A DNA stretch of 64,000 bases from Hanleya hanleyi (lineage: Eukaryota > Mollusca > Polyplacophora > Lepidopleurida > Hanleyidae). Every line of letters begins with the position of its first letter. Position 1 is the first letter of the stretch. The DNA lies in the NCBI GenBank assembly GCA_036873755.1, contig JAVTVY010008073.1:248001-312000 (forward strand), given 5' to 3'. The notes beneath the pieces were generated by a model. It saw nothing but the letters and a program-made list of their open reading frames with translations. It made no database searches and had not been told where the DNA came from. The translations under genes and the position numbers were made by a program. Positions 1 through 11,760 of this stretch are shown piece by piece.

Positions 1-851
1 GACATCTCTATAGCGCCATTATATTACAATGCTGGTTAGTTAACATTTATCGCAAATCACTAGATATTTTGTTTGGCCATTTAGCAAGATTCTGTCACTT
101 AAATAAATACTGAAAATACCGCCTAAACCTACCTTATTTAGCGCAGATTCACTACTGGAAAAATCGCACGTGTTTTTCGACTCGGTGTCAATTTGTCATT
201 GCACAGTACCGGAAGTATTACGTTGCCGAATTGACCGGAAAAGAAACAATGCAGGTCGGTTGTTTGACATTCATTTCAGTCCACGGAAACAGACGTTCCA
301 ATAACCTAAAGAAGTTTTAATCGGATGCTTTACTTCGAGAAATATCAGGCATTAATTAGGAAAGTGATCCGCAACTCCCCGTGATTCGGAACTCCCCCAA
401 ACACTGTATACGTGTTACATGAACCGAATAATGTGATTTCAGTGACATCGCAAGATGTTAGACGACCATATAACGCGAAACATCATTTGACGAATACTCT
501 ACACGCTTCTTTGTTACCTGCATAGCAATATGGTACTGAGGAAGACTGTCCTTTACTGCTCATTAGAATAAAACTAATCGAGGGAGCTGTCAATAGGGTT
601 TTATCACGGACAGCCACAGTAAACTGTGGAAAACATTAGCAGAAAGGGGTGACGGGGTGGGAGAGTATGTGTTATATCTTGGCTGGAACTGATGGAATAC
701 CGGCGAGGCCCTCGAGTCAAAATCATGCCTTACAAGCCAATGAGCGTGATTAAACAGGTTGCCATCAAATTTAGTACATAACCACAGTAAACTACAGAAA
801 ACATTAGCAGCCTATTCCTTTGTCACACCGGGGAAATTTACATGCGCAATG
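1..851. other. No gene recognised; short internal repeat
   Basis: No coding exon is recognised on either strand, including the missing exons 2-4 of NPC2 copy A. A motif of about 30 bases with CACAGTAAACT and GAAAACATTAGCAG occurs at about 619 and again at about 783. Presumed intron 1 of copy A. Confidence 0.4.
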
Positions 852-1378
852 ACTTTTCATCGCATAGCTCCATCGCATAGCCCCATCGCATAGCTCCATC
901 GCTCCATCGCTCCATCGCATAGCTTCATCGCATAGCTCCATCGCTCCATCGCTCCATCGCATAGCTCCATCGCATAGCTCCATCGCATAGCCCCATCGCA
1001 TAGCTCCATCGCTTCATCGCTCCATCGCATAGCTCCATCGCATAGCTCCATCGCGCGCCATCGCATAGCTCCATCGCATAGCCATCGCTCCATCGCATAG
1101 CTCCATCGCTCCATCGCTCCATCGCATAGCTCCATCGCGCATCGCATAGCTCCATCGCATAGCCTCATCGCGCATCGCATAGCGCGACTTTTTATCGCAT
1201 AGCTCCATCGCGCATCGCATAGCTCCATCGCTTCATCGCATAGCTCCATCGCGCATCGCATAGCTCCATCGCATAGCCTCATCGCGCATCGCATAGCGCG
1301 ACTTTTCATCGCATAGCTCCATCGCTCCATCGCATAGCTCCATCGCGCATCGCATAGCTCCATCGTTCCATCGCGTTC
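852..1378. repeat. Minisatellite, CATCGCATAGCTC family
   Basis: Tandem array of 8- to 13-bp units built from CATCGCATAGCTC and CATCGCTC. Every long reading frame here (the MELCDGAMRWS-type translations on the minus strand) is the translated repeat and not a gene. Confidence 0.95.
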
Positions 1379-1386
1379 AATTAGAA

Positions 1387-1743
1387 ATGAAAGACGCGAT
1401 GGCCCCTCTCGGCCATCATACACCTCACCCATTCTTCGCTTCCGCCACATACTTTTTCTCGTTCTTTACTTTCACATATACTTATTCCGCCACCTCTTCG
1501 CCTACCATACATACTTCTCCACCTGCAAGATGGATATATATATTCCTCCACCTTTATCGCATAAGGTACATGTATTTTCTGCTCTCCTCTTTCACATGCA
1601 TATCTAATTCTCAAGGACATACTCCCCCACAAATATTTTCCCACCAGATATTCCGCACAAACACGAGCTTCTCCGCACTCCGACCTCCACTACTACTCTA
1701 TACATACATTAACGTTCGTTCCTATACACACAAACTCCACCAG
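1387..1743. repeat. Pyrimidine-rich host repeat, left flank of E1
   Basis: CT-rich degenerate repeat with CACATACTTCTCC-like units. It is homologous to 43090-43313 (left flank of E3) and ends in CACCAG, the left 6-bp target duplication of E1 (1738-1743). Part of the duplicated NPC2 intron 1. Confidence 0.75.
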
Positions 1744-2391
1744 AGTAGTATACAAAACCCTGTTAAAGTCTTATTTGGACGAGTGCGCAGGTGTTTTTGC
1801 GCAGGTATGACGTCACTTCCGGTCTGCGTGAATCGGGCGTGATCTGAGTATGTCTGACTGTATGGAATGATAGGAATGCATGTACTGACTTGTATCTGGG
1901 GTTTTTCCATCACGGGGCGGTCACGTGATCACTATAGTTTAAGGTCATTTGAATGATGGGAATGCATGTACTGACCTGTTCATTCATCCGGAGACTTGTT
2001 TACATCCGGGACCTTGTACATGTAGTGTATTCGTCCGGGTCCTTTTTCCATTCGGGTTTCCCAGGTTACAGCCGGGCGTTTATGGCAGAATACGGGTCCT
2101 TGTCTGTTTATCCTTACATCCGAGTATTTTATGGTTGACCTATATCCGGGTCCTCGATAATAGAAATGCATGTAGTGAGCTGTATGTGGTTTTTTCCATT
2201 CATCCTTTTACAACCGGGTACTCTCATACGGGTTCTTGTACAGCCGGGGACTGACACCCGGGTTCCTGTACAGCCGGGGACTTACATCCGGGTTCTTGTA
2301 CATCCGGGTACTTCTATGTAGGTGTATAAAAGTCGGCATTTTCATGGGATTGCTTCATTCATGGGCCTGTCTACCTGACCGGACCAGCCTG
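1744..2391 (+). repeat. E1 left terminal inverted repeat
   Basis: Pairs with 8740-9405 in reverse. From outside in it holds a composite TGACGTCACTTCCGGT (CRE plus ETS-like site, about 1808), a CACGTG box, a long run of ACATCCGGGT-type subterminal repeats, and a TATA box at about 2324. It probably acts as the promoter of the polymerase gene. The mirrored copy serves the CARD gene. Confidence 0.85.
2324..2331 (+). promoter_or_regulatory. TATA box of E1 polymerase gene (TIR-borne)
   Basis: TATAAAAG inside the left TIR. The same box lies reversed at 8851-8858 upstream of the CARD gene and again at 31164-31171 in E2 upstream of its PolB fragment. The repeated placement supports TIR-encoded promoters. 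Confidence 0.6.
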
Positions 2392-2694
2392 AATTACAAG
2401 CGTCTAGTCCGTCATTCATAATCCAGCCGTCGTCCATTAGAGAATATCCGCGTCCATAATCCAAAGACCTATTCCATATTCCATATAACAGTATTAGCAC
2501 CAAATTCAAAAAGACAATCATTGTATACATAAACATAGGCTTGTTTCCTGCAAGAGAGAAGCGGTCAACAGTTTTCAATGATGCCGACAAGACAGCATGA
2601 TGTTCCAAAAATATCAAATCCGTATCGCTGATCAGTATTCTTAATCCATAATATTCGTTGTAATGTCGTCATCTAAAGAATGATGTATCTCAGT
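2392..2694. repeat. 300-bp dispersed insert, copy 1
   Basis: Begins ATTACAAGCGTCTA and ends GATGTATCTCAGTC. It interrupts the left TIR of E1 (absent from the mirrored right TIR) and is nearly identical to 5236-5537. Likely a small non-autonomous transposable element. No convincing target duplication was found. Confidence 0.75.
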
Positions 2695-2812
2695 CTCAGT
2701 ATCTCAAAACTTACCTGACCAGCCTGAGCCAGCCTGACCGGAGCTACCTGACCAGCCTGCCTACCTGACCAGTGGAGCCTGTCTACCTGCCTGACCAGAT
2801 GTGACTGATAGC

Positions 2813-5800
2813 ATGAGACGTGGAGAAGATTTTCCAGTCTTACTGAAGTCTTACCGACGTCAGTGGAACACGATACGCCATTGTTTCCACCGTCACCGTC
2901 GCCTGTTGGACTTGTATAATTTCCGGTTGGAGGACCTCACGCATCTGCCTACTTACGCCGAGAGCATTTTTGCAGATCAAGTTACAGCCTTCAAATTGAA
3001 TATGACATTTGGTTACATCTTACGGCACAAAGAGACGGATCAGTTACGGTATTATTATCCCAGTAATAATACCTATGTGTTTGACCAACCGTTCACGGTG
3101 ACGGATGCTATTTCTCTGGAGCCACTCATCGACCAACTCACTACGTTAGATCCTTTGGAATGGGCCCGGTTGCAACGTCCCAACACCAAATGGCTTGTAG
3201 AAATGGTGACGAACGTCACATTTTTCGTCACCAAATTGAGAGATCATCCCATCAGCGCTCCTGTTATTCTTCCGCCTTGGCTGCTCCGTCAAAAAGGCAT
3301 GTATGCGTTAACGGGAGGCGGAAATGGACCCTACAAAGACCGGAAATTTCTGTTTCGGTGTTTGGCCGTTCATTTGGACCAGTGTAATCCCAAGACTTGT
3401 GATAGACGGGCAGAAGTATTGGGAAGAGTATCTAGAGGCACAAGACATTGACTCGCGGCAGTTCCGGAGAGTCCCATTAAAGTATTTGGATGTCGTGGAA
3501 TCGCTTTTCCACGTGAATATCTTTATATACCGTTTACTACCGAAGGAGGATGGCGGTCACACATTTGTGGCTGAATTGGTTCATCGCTCAACAGAGCGGT
3601 ATGCCTCTACGATGAAAGTCAATGTCTTCGACAACGGTGGGATGAGTCATTTTTCCCTGATCTACGATATGAGCCTGTACGCGCAATCCTACAGTTGTTC
3701 TCAATGCCATCGGGTGTTTCACCACTCCCGGGACCTACATAAGCACGAGAAGATTTGTGACAACACTGTGAAACGCAAATTTCCTGGTGGTGTGTACCAT
3801 AACACGCCTACTATTTTCGAAGAGCTGGCTGATGAGGGGATTGTCATACCACTACAGGACCGTTATTTTCCTTAACGGGCGTGTTATGATTTCGAGGCCA
3901 TTTTGGAACCCATGGACATTTTCTCAGCCAAAACGCAGTGGACACAGGGCCATATTCCTCTGAGCGTCAGCATTTCCAGCAACGTGCCCGGCTATGACGC
4001 TGCACCCGTATGTTTCGTATCCACTGGGGACTCCCATGACCTGATTACCCGGATGATGGTATATTTAGAGGAAGTGAGTGCGGCCAGTACAGAACTGTTG
4101 GTGTCCAAGTTCCAGGACGTGCTGGACCAACTCGACGATCGTATTCCTACACCTGGTGTGTCCTTCAGCGACGATGAAGAGTCGGAGACGGAGTCGGAGA
4201 CGGAGTCGGAGTCGGAGCCCCAGATGCAGGACATTCAGCCGCAGGATGTACCTTTACCTAAGCCGTATGCGGAGAAATTGAAAGCTCGCTTCCAACAATA
4301 CCTAGGCCAGTTGCCTGTGCTCGGCTTCACTTCGGGTCGATACGATCTGAACATGGTGAAGGAATTTCTCTACCCTTACTTGGCCCAGTCCAATTCCATC
4401 AAGTCCGTCATCAATAAAGGATCAAAAGATCAATAATCGCATGACCCTCACCACCACGTCACTCCATTTCCTGGATGTACGCAACTACCTTGCTCCCAAT
4501 TATAGCTATGATCAGTGGGTGAAGGCCTATGACTATGCACAAACCAAAGGGAGGTTCTCTTACACATATATGACGACGCGCTCGACCGCTTGGGGAAAAC
4601 ATAGTTGCCCCCCCCCCCCGGGACGCTTTCTTCGACGATCTGAAGCAGGTGAAATGTTCGGGAGAAACGTACCGGGAACTACAGCAGGTATGGAACGACC
4701 AACACATGCAGACCTTGCGAGATTTCCTGGTGTATTATAACAGCTTAGATGTCGTTCCATTCCTCGAAGCGGCCGAGAGAATGGCCCAACTCTTTCGGGA
4801 TCAAATGCACGTGGACATATTCAAGGAGTGCTTGAGTTCACCGGGTCTTGCGCTTCGCCATCTTTTTCAAGATTGTTCCACGTACTTCTCGCTGATACAG
4901 CAAAAAGACGAGGACATGTATGATTGTTTAAAACAGAACATCGTCGGCGGACCCAGCCTTATTTTTCATCGTTATCACGAGAACGACGTGACAACCCTTC
5001 CAGGTGGGAAACCCTGTACCAAAATCATTGGATTTGATGCCAATGCCCTGTATCTGTGGTCCCTCGCCCAACCCATGCCAAGCGGACATTATACGCGCTG
5101 GTTGGTGGAAGGCCAGCATTTCCTACCTCAACGTACGACGCACAAACATCTGGCTGACCAGTGGTTGGACTGGAAAGACGATCGACGGGGAATTTCTATA
5201 CGACATCAAACCAACGCCACAGAGAATCGGATAGGATTACAAGCGTCTAATCCGTCATCCATAATTCAGCCGTCGTCCATTAGAGAATATCCGCGTCCAT
5301 AATCCAAAGACCTATTCCATATTCCATATAACAGTATTAGCACCAAATTCAAAAAGACAATCATAGTATACATAAACATAGGCTTGTTTCCTGCAAGAGA
5401 GAAGCGGTCAACAGTTTTCAATGATGCCGGCAAGACATCATGATGTTCCAAAAATATCAAATCCGTATCGCTGATCAGTATTCTTAATCCATAATATTCG
5501 TTGTAAAGTCGTCATCTAAAGAATGATGTATCTCAGTCACGCTTTGATTGTGACTGTTCATATGAGTATCATGAGGATCTTGAAGTACATGGGTTCATAC
5601 GGCCGACTCCCCGTACAAGGGTTTGACCTTGTACATGAAAAACCTACCGCATTCCAATTTTACGGGTGTTACTGGCACGAACGACGTGGGAAATCGGCAG
5701 AAGAACTACGGGCAGAAGTGGTGGAGAACAGGGATTACGTGAAAGAGATGGGGTACCAGCTCATCGAAATGTGGGAGTGTGAATTTCACACCATGTGCCA

Positions 5801-6924
5801 GGCCCTCCCACACTTACGCCGCTTCCTTAAAGCGCAAGAGTACCCCCTCAGTCGCCGGCGACTCCTGCCCCTGCCACAAATTTTCGACGCCGTTCGTTCC
5901 GGGGACCTCTACGGGTTTGTGGAATGCGACCTGCATGTTCCCGACAACCTCAAGCCACTATTCGCCCAGTGCCCACCCATCTTTAAAAACACGCTGGTGA
6001 GTCGGGATGACAATGGAGGCACCATGAGCGCCTATGCTGAGCAACACGAGTGCCTGCCTCGTCCTCGTCGGATGCTGATCGGGAGCATGTGGGGGAAAAA
6101 ATCTAGCTGGGTACCCCTCTACTACAGTGGCACATGAGCCACGGCCTCGAAGTGACGCGAGTGTACCAAGTCATACAGTATGTACCGAACGCCTGTTTTG
6201 CGGGGCATGCCGACACCGTGACGTCTGCCCGTCGTCAAGGAGATAAAGTTCCCAGTAAGGCCATTATCGGTGAATCCTGGAAACTGACGGGCAATGGCTA
6301 CTATGGAAAAACCGTCACCAACCATGACAAGCACGTCAAAGTGAATATCTGCACTACTCCACAAGCGCGCAAAAAGATCAACTCGCCCCTGTTTCGGTCC
6401 GTGGACGTCATCGATGACGATACGTATGAAGTAACTTCAGCCAAAAAGACCACGCGTTACAACTTACCGCTCCAAATTAGATGTATGGTATACCAGGTGG
6501 CCAAGCTGAGAATGCTCCAATTATTATACGATTTCATGGGCGTGTATTTCAATCCATCAGACTGGCAATTGATGGAGATGGATACCATTACCAGTACGAC
6601 AAGCGGACTCCGGGCTTATTCAAGTTAGAGTGGAGTGGGGTTGCCATGATTGCCCTGTCGTCCAAGACGTACTATTGCTACGGAGGAGACGACAACAACA
6701 AGTTCAGCTGCAAAGGGGTCAACCGGCGCGACCCGGCCATTAACAAAACCCTCTACCTGGGCGTGCTGCAAAGCCAGGCCAGTGCGAGTGGCACTAACAG
6801 AGGATTCCGGGTCGTCGACCATCAGATGCGGACGTACATTCAGCAACGGGATGCCTTTACATTTTTCTACCCGAAACGTAAAGTCCTTTCCGATAGAGTC
6901 AGTACCACCTACCTGGACTTTTGA
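2813..6924 (+). pseudogene. Protein-primed-type family-B DNA polymerase of E1, broken
   Basis: PolB is the replicative polymerase of Polintons. Pieces in order: an N-terminal domain (2813-3410), a C2H2-like Cys/His motif (SCSQCHRVFHHSRDLHKHE, about 3695), exonuclease motif DFE (about 3888), LDVRNYLAP (about 4470), motif A with DANALYLWS (about 5035), motif B region GNGYYGK (about 6289), MEMDT at the motif-C position (about 6578), and a C-terminal region ending at 6924. Breaks: frameshift near 3414, in-frame TAA at 3873-3875, shift near 4435, shift at the poly-C run near 4610, the 300-bp insert at 5236-5537, shift near 6135, and a deletion just after motif C. The start was taken at the ATG 2813; the frame opens at GTG 2801. 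Clearly non-functional. Confidence 0.88.
5236..5537. repeat. 300-bp dispersed insert, copy 2, inside PolB
   Basis: Near-identical to 2392-2694, same orientation. It splits the polymerase coding region between motif A and the region that contains YGCYWHERRGK. The sequence just after it (GTATCTCAGTCACGCTTTGA) resembles a motif also seen at 7322, 12822 and 59348, so the inserted unit may extend a few tens of bases. Confidence 0.75.
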
Positions 6925-7468
6925 TTTTCTTCTCATCATACAACGAGTTAAAATTATAACTGTAAAAGTCAGGGCCAACCAACACTCCCGAAAGAGGAGC
7001 TTTCTAACTAAAAGCACAACATGAGCTCCCACACCTCCCCTCTGCATAGAGTGACCACTGACACACATTAGTTGAATTTCTAATATTTAATAGGTAGGCT
7101 CTTTGTGTTAAATTTTCTAATAGAGTTATATGGTGTCACCATGGCGGTAGAATGAACATAGAATGAACATGGACTGTAGGAATACGGTAATTACAACACA
7201 TATAAGGGAAGTGGGAAGAGGTGCTGACATACTGACTGCGTCACATGACTTCACAGAATAGTCTTCTGGTTAACCTATTCTAAAGCACATACCAAGAATC
7301 TAACGATTCGTGATATGTGTTGTATCTCAGGTACGCTTTTATTGTACCTGTTCATGTGGCAACTTGGATGATATGACCACACGGCCTGAATGTTCAATGT
7401 TTAACCAACAAGACTTGTTTGAACATAGAATGAACATCGAATGTAGGAATACGGTAATGTCTGAATGT
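6925..7468. other. E1 spacer between convergent genes
   Basis: AT-rich stretch between the two E1 genes. It includes two near-copies of a ~72-bp unit with GAATGTTCAAT and AACAAGA(C/T)TTGTTTGA (about 7387-7497) and a 25-base sequence ATATAAGGGAAGTGGGAAGAG at about 7199 that recurs at 56858 in E3. The gene end at 7469 lies in the repeat, so the repeat supplies its last codons. Confidence 0.55.
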
Positions 7469-8662
7469 TCAATATTTAGCCAACAAGATTTGTTTGAGGT
7501 CTTCCATGTCTTTCTTTCCCTGGTGCACGTATATGAAGGCAGCAATCTGCTCACGTGGAATTCTCGGTGAACAGGCAGCTTCCAATGCCTCCGCGATTTC
7601 CGTCTCGTTGATGTCGTGTAGCGCCTCAGTCATCAGCGCGTCTGAGGTTGCCATGATGTCCAGACACGTATGCATGTTTAACGGACCGTTGTTCTGACAG
7701 CCTGCACATTGTTCGAGACGCAAGTGTAGAATGCGAGGTCTAAGATGATACAGGAAGGTTTCAATATACTTTTTATAGATATACTCAGAAAGCTGGTCAG
7801 ACAAGGCTTCATGAATTTCGGTTGTCAGGCCCTGAAGATTACGTCACGCAGGTATTTGCACGGTGACTCCCTCAGATAAGGGAATACGCGTATCTTTCTT
7901 CAACTTCCATTTACGAATATTATGTACCAGCAGAATGTTGTTGAACATAGAACAGGTGAGGAACACATCGTCCCCCACATAAAATGTCGCTTGGTCGCTC
8001 CCCTGTTCCTCAATGACCGCATCGATGGCATAATAAATTCGCTGTACTCTTGTCCATGTCTCAAACGTCAAGGCGATATGCTTAGGTGGTTTGTCGTCCC
8101 GGGCTGATGCATTAAAATGCACTTGCTCATCTTTCACGGTTACAGTTAAATAGGGAGTGAGCTTCCAAGTATTCATCTGGGCCGCCTGGTAGGCCTGCTG
8201 GATGATGTCATTCACCTGCTCCACAGACATAGGGAGTAGCACCTCTTCTTCCGCTTGCTGAGGCACTTGCTGAGGCATTTTTAAAGGTGTTAGTTGGGGA
8301 CGGGCATGTTTGGCAGGTGGATCGAAATCTTCCTGGGCACGTTTGCTACCTGTACTCTCTTCGGGGATGTCTGTGACTAAGGTGTGTTCTTCGGATTGAA
8401 GTAGAGACGCTATTCCTTCATTCCCCGTCTCTCTCAGTGCCTCTAGGAAGGCGTGAAATGCTAAAGGACCTCGGCGCGGTAGAGTGCCGATGAGGGCTCT
8501 GTTTCGTGCCGTATTGGTGTTCTGCGCCATGATTTCTTCTTCCATGTATGTAGTGATTATGTTTCCAACCAGAAGCAGATCACATAGTTCGGCCACATTC
8601 ATCATCTCACTAATGATTTGGACACGGTGCTGCACAAACTTAGCTCGGTCAGATGAGGCCAT
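7469..8662 (-). pseudogene. CARD-domain protein with C-terminal CxxC...HxC region (E1 right-end gene)
   Basis: An ATG at 8662 (or 8710 upstream) opens a death-fold CARD of about 90 residues, ending in the classic CARD signature TLPRRGPLAFHAFLEALRET. A linker follows, then a domain at about residues 180-288 with a W-centred helix (FETWTRVQRIYYAID) that weakly recalls the PC4 ssDNA-binding fold. A TGA at 7846-7844 interrupts the frame; the same frame then continues open to 7469 with CAGCQNNGPLNMHTC, a likely zinc-binding C..C...H.C site. CARDs mediate assembly of caspase and innate-immunity complexes, so a mobile virus-like element carrying one suggests interference with, or use of, host death signalling. 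That is inference. If the TGA is a real end, the product is the 272-288 residue CARD protein. The TIR supplies its promoter and first codons. Confidence 0.75.
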
Positions 8663-8739
8663 GGCTGTTGGCTCAGGCAGGTGCTGTTCAGGCAGGTCTT
8701 CAGGCTCCACTGGTATTAGCTCTACTCGTCAGGTAGGCA

Positions 8740-9405
8740 GGCTGGCCAGGTAGCTCCGGTCAGGCTGGCTCAGACTGATCAGGTAAGTCTTCAGGCTGGT
8801 CTGGTCAGGTAGGCAGGCCAATGAATGAAGCAATCCCATGAAAATGCCGACTTTTATACACCTACATAGAAGTACTCGGATGTACAAGAACCCGGATGTA
8901 AGTCCCCGGCTGTACAAGAACCCGTATGTAAGTGCTCGGCTGTAAAAGGATGAATGGAAAAACCCACATACAGCTCACTAAATGCATTGCTTTATCGAGG
9001 ACCCGGATATAAGTCAACCATAAAATACCCGGCTGTAAGGATAAACAGACAAGGACCCGGATTCTGCCATAAATGCCCGGCTGTAACCTGGGAAACCCGG
9101 ATGGGAAAAGGACCCGAATAAATACACTACATGTACAAGATCCCGGATGTAAACGAGTCCCCGGATGAATGAACAGGTCAGTACGTGCATTCCTATCATT
9201 CAAATGACCTTGAACTATAGTGATCACGTGACCTCCCCGTGATGGAAAAACCCAGATACAAGTCAGTACATGCATTCCTATCATTTCATAGTCAGGCATA
9301 CCCAGGTCACGCCCGATTCACGCAGACCGGAAGTGACGTCATACCTGCGCAAAAACACCTGCGCACTCGTCCAAGTAAGACTTTAAAAGGGTTTTGTATA
9401 CTACT
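8740..9405 (-). repeat. E1 right terminal inverted repeat
   Basis: Reverse complement of 1744-2391 plus 2695-2790. It contains the same CCGGAAGTGACGTCA composite near 9332 and the ACATCCGGGT-type subterminal repeats. Ends GTATACTACT at 9405, followed by CACCAG. Confidence 0.88.
8851..8858 (-). promoter_or_regulatory. TATA box of E1 CARD gene (right TIR)
   Basis: CTTTTATA on plus, i.e. TATAAAAG on minus, about 190 bp upstream of the CARD gene start. It is the mirror copy of 2324-2331. Confidence 0.6.
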
Positions 9406-9411
9406 CACCAG

Positions 9412-9660
9412 TCCCTTTCACACACACACTTCTCTGCCATTCTCTCCCCACAAGTACCTCACCACCTCTCATCCACTTCCATTCTTCTTCATCGGTCCTC
9501 CACGCACATACCCCACACTACCCCTCCTCCACATGCATATCGGTACTTCACAATGCACCACCCCTCCTCCAAACACATACTTAACTACCACATCTTCCTC
9601 CACATGCATACTTCTCAACCCCCCCTCCTCCATATACATACTTGTCTATCACTTCTGGTT
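9412..9660. repeat. Pyrimidine-rich host repeat, right flank of E1
   Basis: Matches 57393-57560 (right flank of E3). Its start, TTCACACACACACTTCTCTGCC, is an uninterrupted version of the E3 target, so it serves as an empty site for E3. Confidence 0.75.
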
Positions 9661-9929
9661 GGGTGGGGACGGGTTCCTGTTGCTTCAATGCATTTTGCTG
9701 AGAAGCAACAGGAACTTGATAATGTGGTGTCTAGCACTGTAATTGCACGCGTCCTGTCTGTGTCTTGTGTGCTGTCCTCAGTGTTTTATAGCGTGGTTGG
9801 CGGGTGTCTGGTTATGCTCCCCCCTCTAACTAGAGGGGGTGGGGGGCATATAGCGATCGCTTTGTCCGTCCGCCCGTCTGTCCTTCCGTCCGTCTGTCTA
9901 TCCGTCTGTCCGTCCGAATTTTTTGTCCG
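9661..9929. repeat. Hairpin sequence and CCGT/CTGT microsatellite
   Basis: Contains a foldback (GTTCCTGTTGCTTC near 9672 against GAAGCAACAGGAAC near 9703) and a (CCGT/CTGT)n tract at about 9860-9920. No gene seen. Confidence 0.65.
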
Positions 9930-10560
9930 CGCAATGTCTCGGTTAATATTTCATGGACAGGATTGAAACTTGCATGAAATGTGGTCAGTGCCTCGTAGTT
10001 GTGCAGCGTCAAGTTTTTTTTCCCGAGTTTCGGTTATATTTTCAAGAGCTATGGCCCTTCATTCCTGAAATCTCCGTGAATTGAGACTTGTCCGGGCTGG
10101 ATCTCGGTTAATATTGTATGGACAAGTATGAAATTTGCAGGATATGTGGTCAGTGCCGCATGGTTGTGTAGCGTAAAGTTACTTCGCGTTTCGCTTATAT
10201 TTTCAAGAGTTATGACCCTTCGTTCCTGAAATCTCCGTGAATTGAAACTTGTCCGGTTTGGATCTTGGTTAATATTGTATGGACAATTATGAAATTTGCA
10301 TGATATGTAGTCAGTGCCCTGTATCTGTGCAGCGTTAAGTTTCTTCGCATTTCGCGTATATTTTCAAGAGTTATGACACTTTGTTCTTGAAATCTTGGTG
10401 AATTGGGACTTGTCCGGGCTGGATCTCGGTTAATATTGTATGGACAAGTGTGAAATTTGCATAATATGTGGTCAATGCCCCATAGTTGTGCAGCGTGAAG
10501 TTTTTCTGCGTTTCGGATATATTTTCAAGAGTTATGGCCCTTTGTTCCTCAAACCTTAGT
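9930..10560. repeat. Tandem repeat, ~160-bp unit, about four copies
   Basis: Units share CTTGTCCGGGCTGGATCTCGGTTAATATT and TTTTCAAGAGTTATG blocks; unit starts near 10090, 10250 and 10411. No coding potential. Confidence 0.85.
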
Positions 10561-11319
10561 GAATGGGATATATATATATATTCGTCCAGGCTGGATTGAT
10601 ACTTGGGATATAAATTATAGCCTACAATTAATTCAAGGTGAAGAAAGTGACTGAAGCAGAGTTTTGATATTTATGCAAATTAGGTCTTGATCGACCAATT
10701 AAAATCATCCTATTTTCAATTAACCGATTTGGACGTGGAAAGTGACTATATATATGTTATTCTACATCCCAAAGCAGACCACATAGGTCCCGAAGTATGA
10801 AAGTGCCCCCAAAAGGGTACGCTGATAAACAGCTTGTATCACTGACGTCCCTGCATAGTATGAGCGTACCAAAAGGGTGAATTGGGTGCAAAATTCGAAG
10901 TTCGTTGATCGCTTCATAATTTCACCATAATATACTCCAAGGAATTTAGGTCTTGTAACCAGGTCACATTTTCGGATTTGGCAAAAACCCCGACGACCAT
11001 CTTGCATCAAAACATTGTATTATCACTTGTTGGTCGACCGACTTGATACTTGGAATATGTATTATGCGAGGCATGGCGAAAAAAGTGAATGAATATTTTT
11101 TTATAATTATCCAAATTAGGCCTCCCCCGACCAATACAGAACAGCACAATGGCGGGGCAGTGTCGGACTAAAGCGGAAGGGGGGGCGGGGGGGGGGGGCA
11201 TACAATTAAGCAATCTCTGATTGCTTCTTTCCTGTGTTCCATGTTGCTTCAGAGATTTACTTCTTTGAAGCAACAGAAACGCAACTTGGCTACGTGGTTG
11301 GTTCGTCGCGATATGACAT
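10561..11319. other. Non-coding stretch with a miniature transposon
   Basis: Intronic sequence of NPC2 copy A. Apart from the ~51-bp element at 10819, it holds a poly-G run near 11180 and a GAAGCAAC/GTTGCTTC foldback at 11220-11275. No gene recognised. Confidence 0.5.
10819..10868. mobile_element. ~51-bp miniature of the 9-bp-TSD TIR transposon
   Basis: Reads TACGCTGATAAACAGC at the left and ...TAGTATGAGCGTA at the right, flanked on both sides by CCAAAAGGG (9 bp). The left half matches one end, and the right half the other end, of the 815-bp element at 45050-45864. It is little more than two joined termini. The coordinate may be off by one. Confidence 0.75.
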
Positions 11320-11760
11320 CCTATCCACTCACTCACTCCTTCACACGCATACTTCTCCACTACTCCTTCACCTGCATACTTCTCCACCATCTCTCCTCCA
11401 AACACATACGTCTCCAAAAACCCCTCCTCCACACGCATACTTCTCCACTACCCATAGAATATACTTCCCAGTCCCTTTCCTCCGCTACCCAAATTCTCCA
11501 CCACCCCAACTCGGCAAGCATACTTATCCATGATTCCCCTACAAGCGTACTCTTCTGCACTACCAGTCTTCCACTCACACTCCTCTTCATATCTCCTCTC
11601 CTCCGTTTATACCTCTCCCACCACCCCTTCTTCGCTCCACACAAATACTTCTCCACTGCCCCTTCTTCGCTCCACACAAATACTTCTCCACTGCCCCTCA
11701 TTTACACACATATTTCCTTCCTCTCCTTCACACACATACCTCCTCATAGTTCTCGTTTAG
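11320..11760. repeat. CT-rich minisatellite (CACATACTTCTCCAC family)
   Basis: Degenerate 25- to 30-bp units of the form TCCTCCACACGCATACTTCTCCAC. Same family as 42690-43313 and 57400-58235. Long open frames on both strands here are repeat translations. Confidence 0.85.

Larger units (their letters stand above)
1744..9405. mobile_element. Polinton E1, complete ends, 7.7 kb
   Basis: Starts AGTAGTATAC and ends GTATACTACT, flanked by CACCAG at 1738-1743 and 9406-9411. A 6-bp duplication with AG...CT termini is diagnostic of Polintons/Mavericks. Terminal inverted repeats of about 650-750 bp cover 1744-2790 (with a 300-bp insert) and 8740-9405. Two convergent genes remain: a broken family-B DNA polymerase on plus (2813-6924) and a CARD-domain gene on minus (8662-7469). 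No integrase, capsid, ATPase or protease gene is present, so it is non-autonomous. A paralogous site without E1 is visible around 43280-43312. Confidence 0.92.

Noticed and set aside
804..1450. Several overlapping minus-strand frames of up to 197 codons
   Set aside because: They translate the CATCGCATAGCTC minisatellite; composition is repeat-driven and open in several phases.
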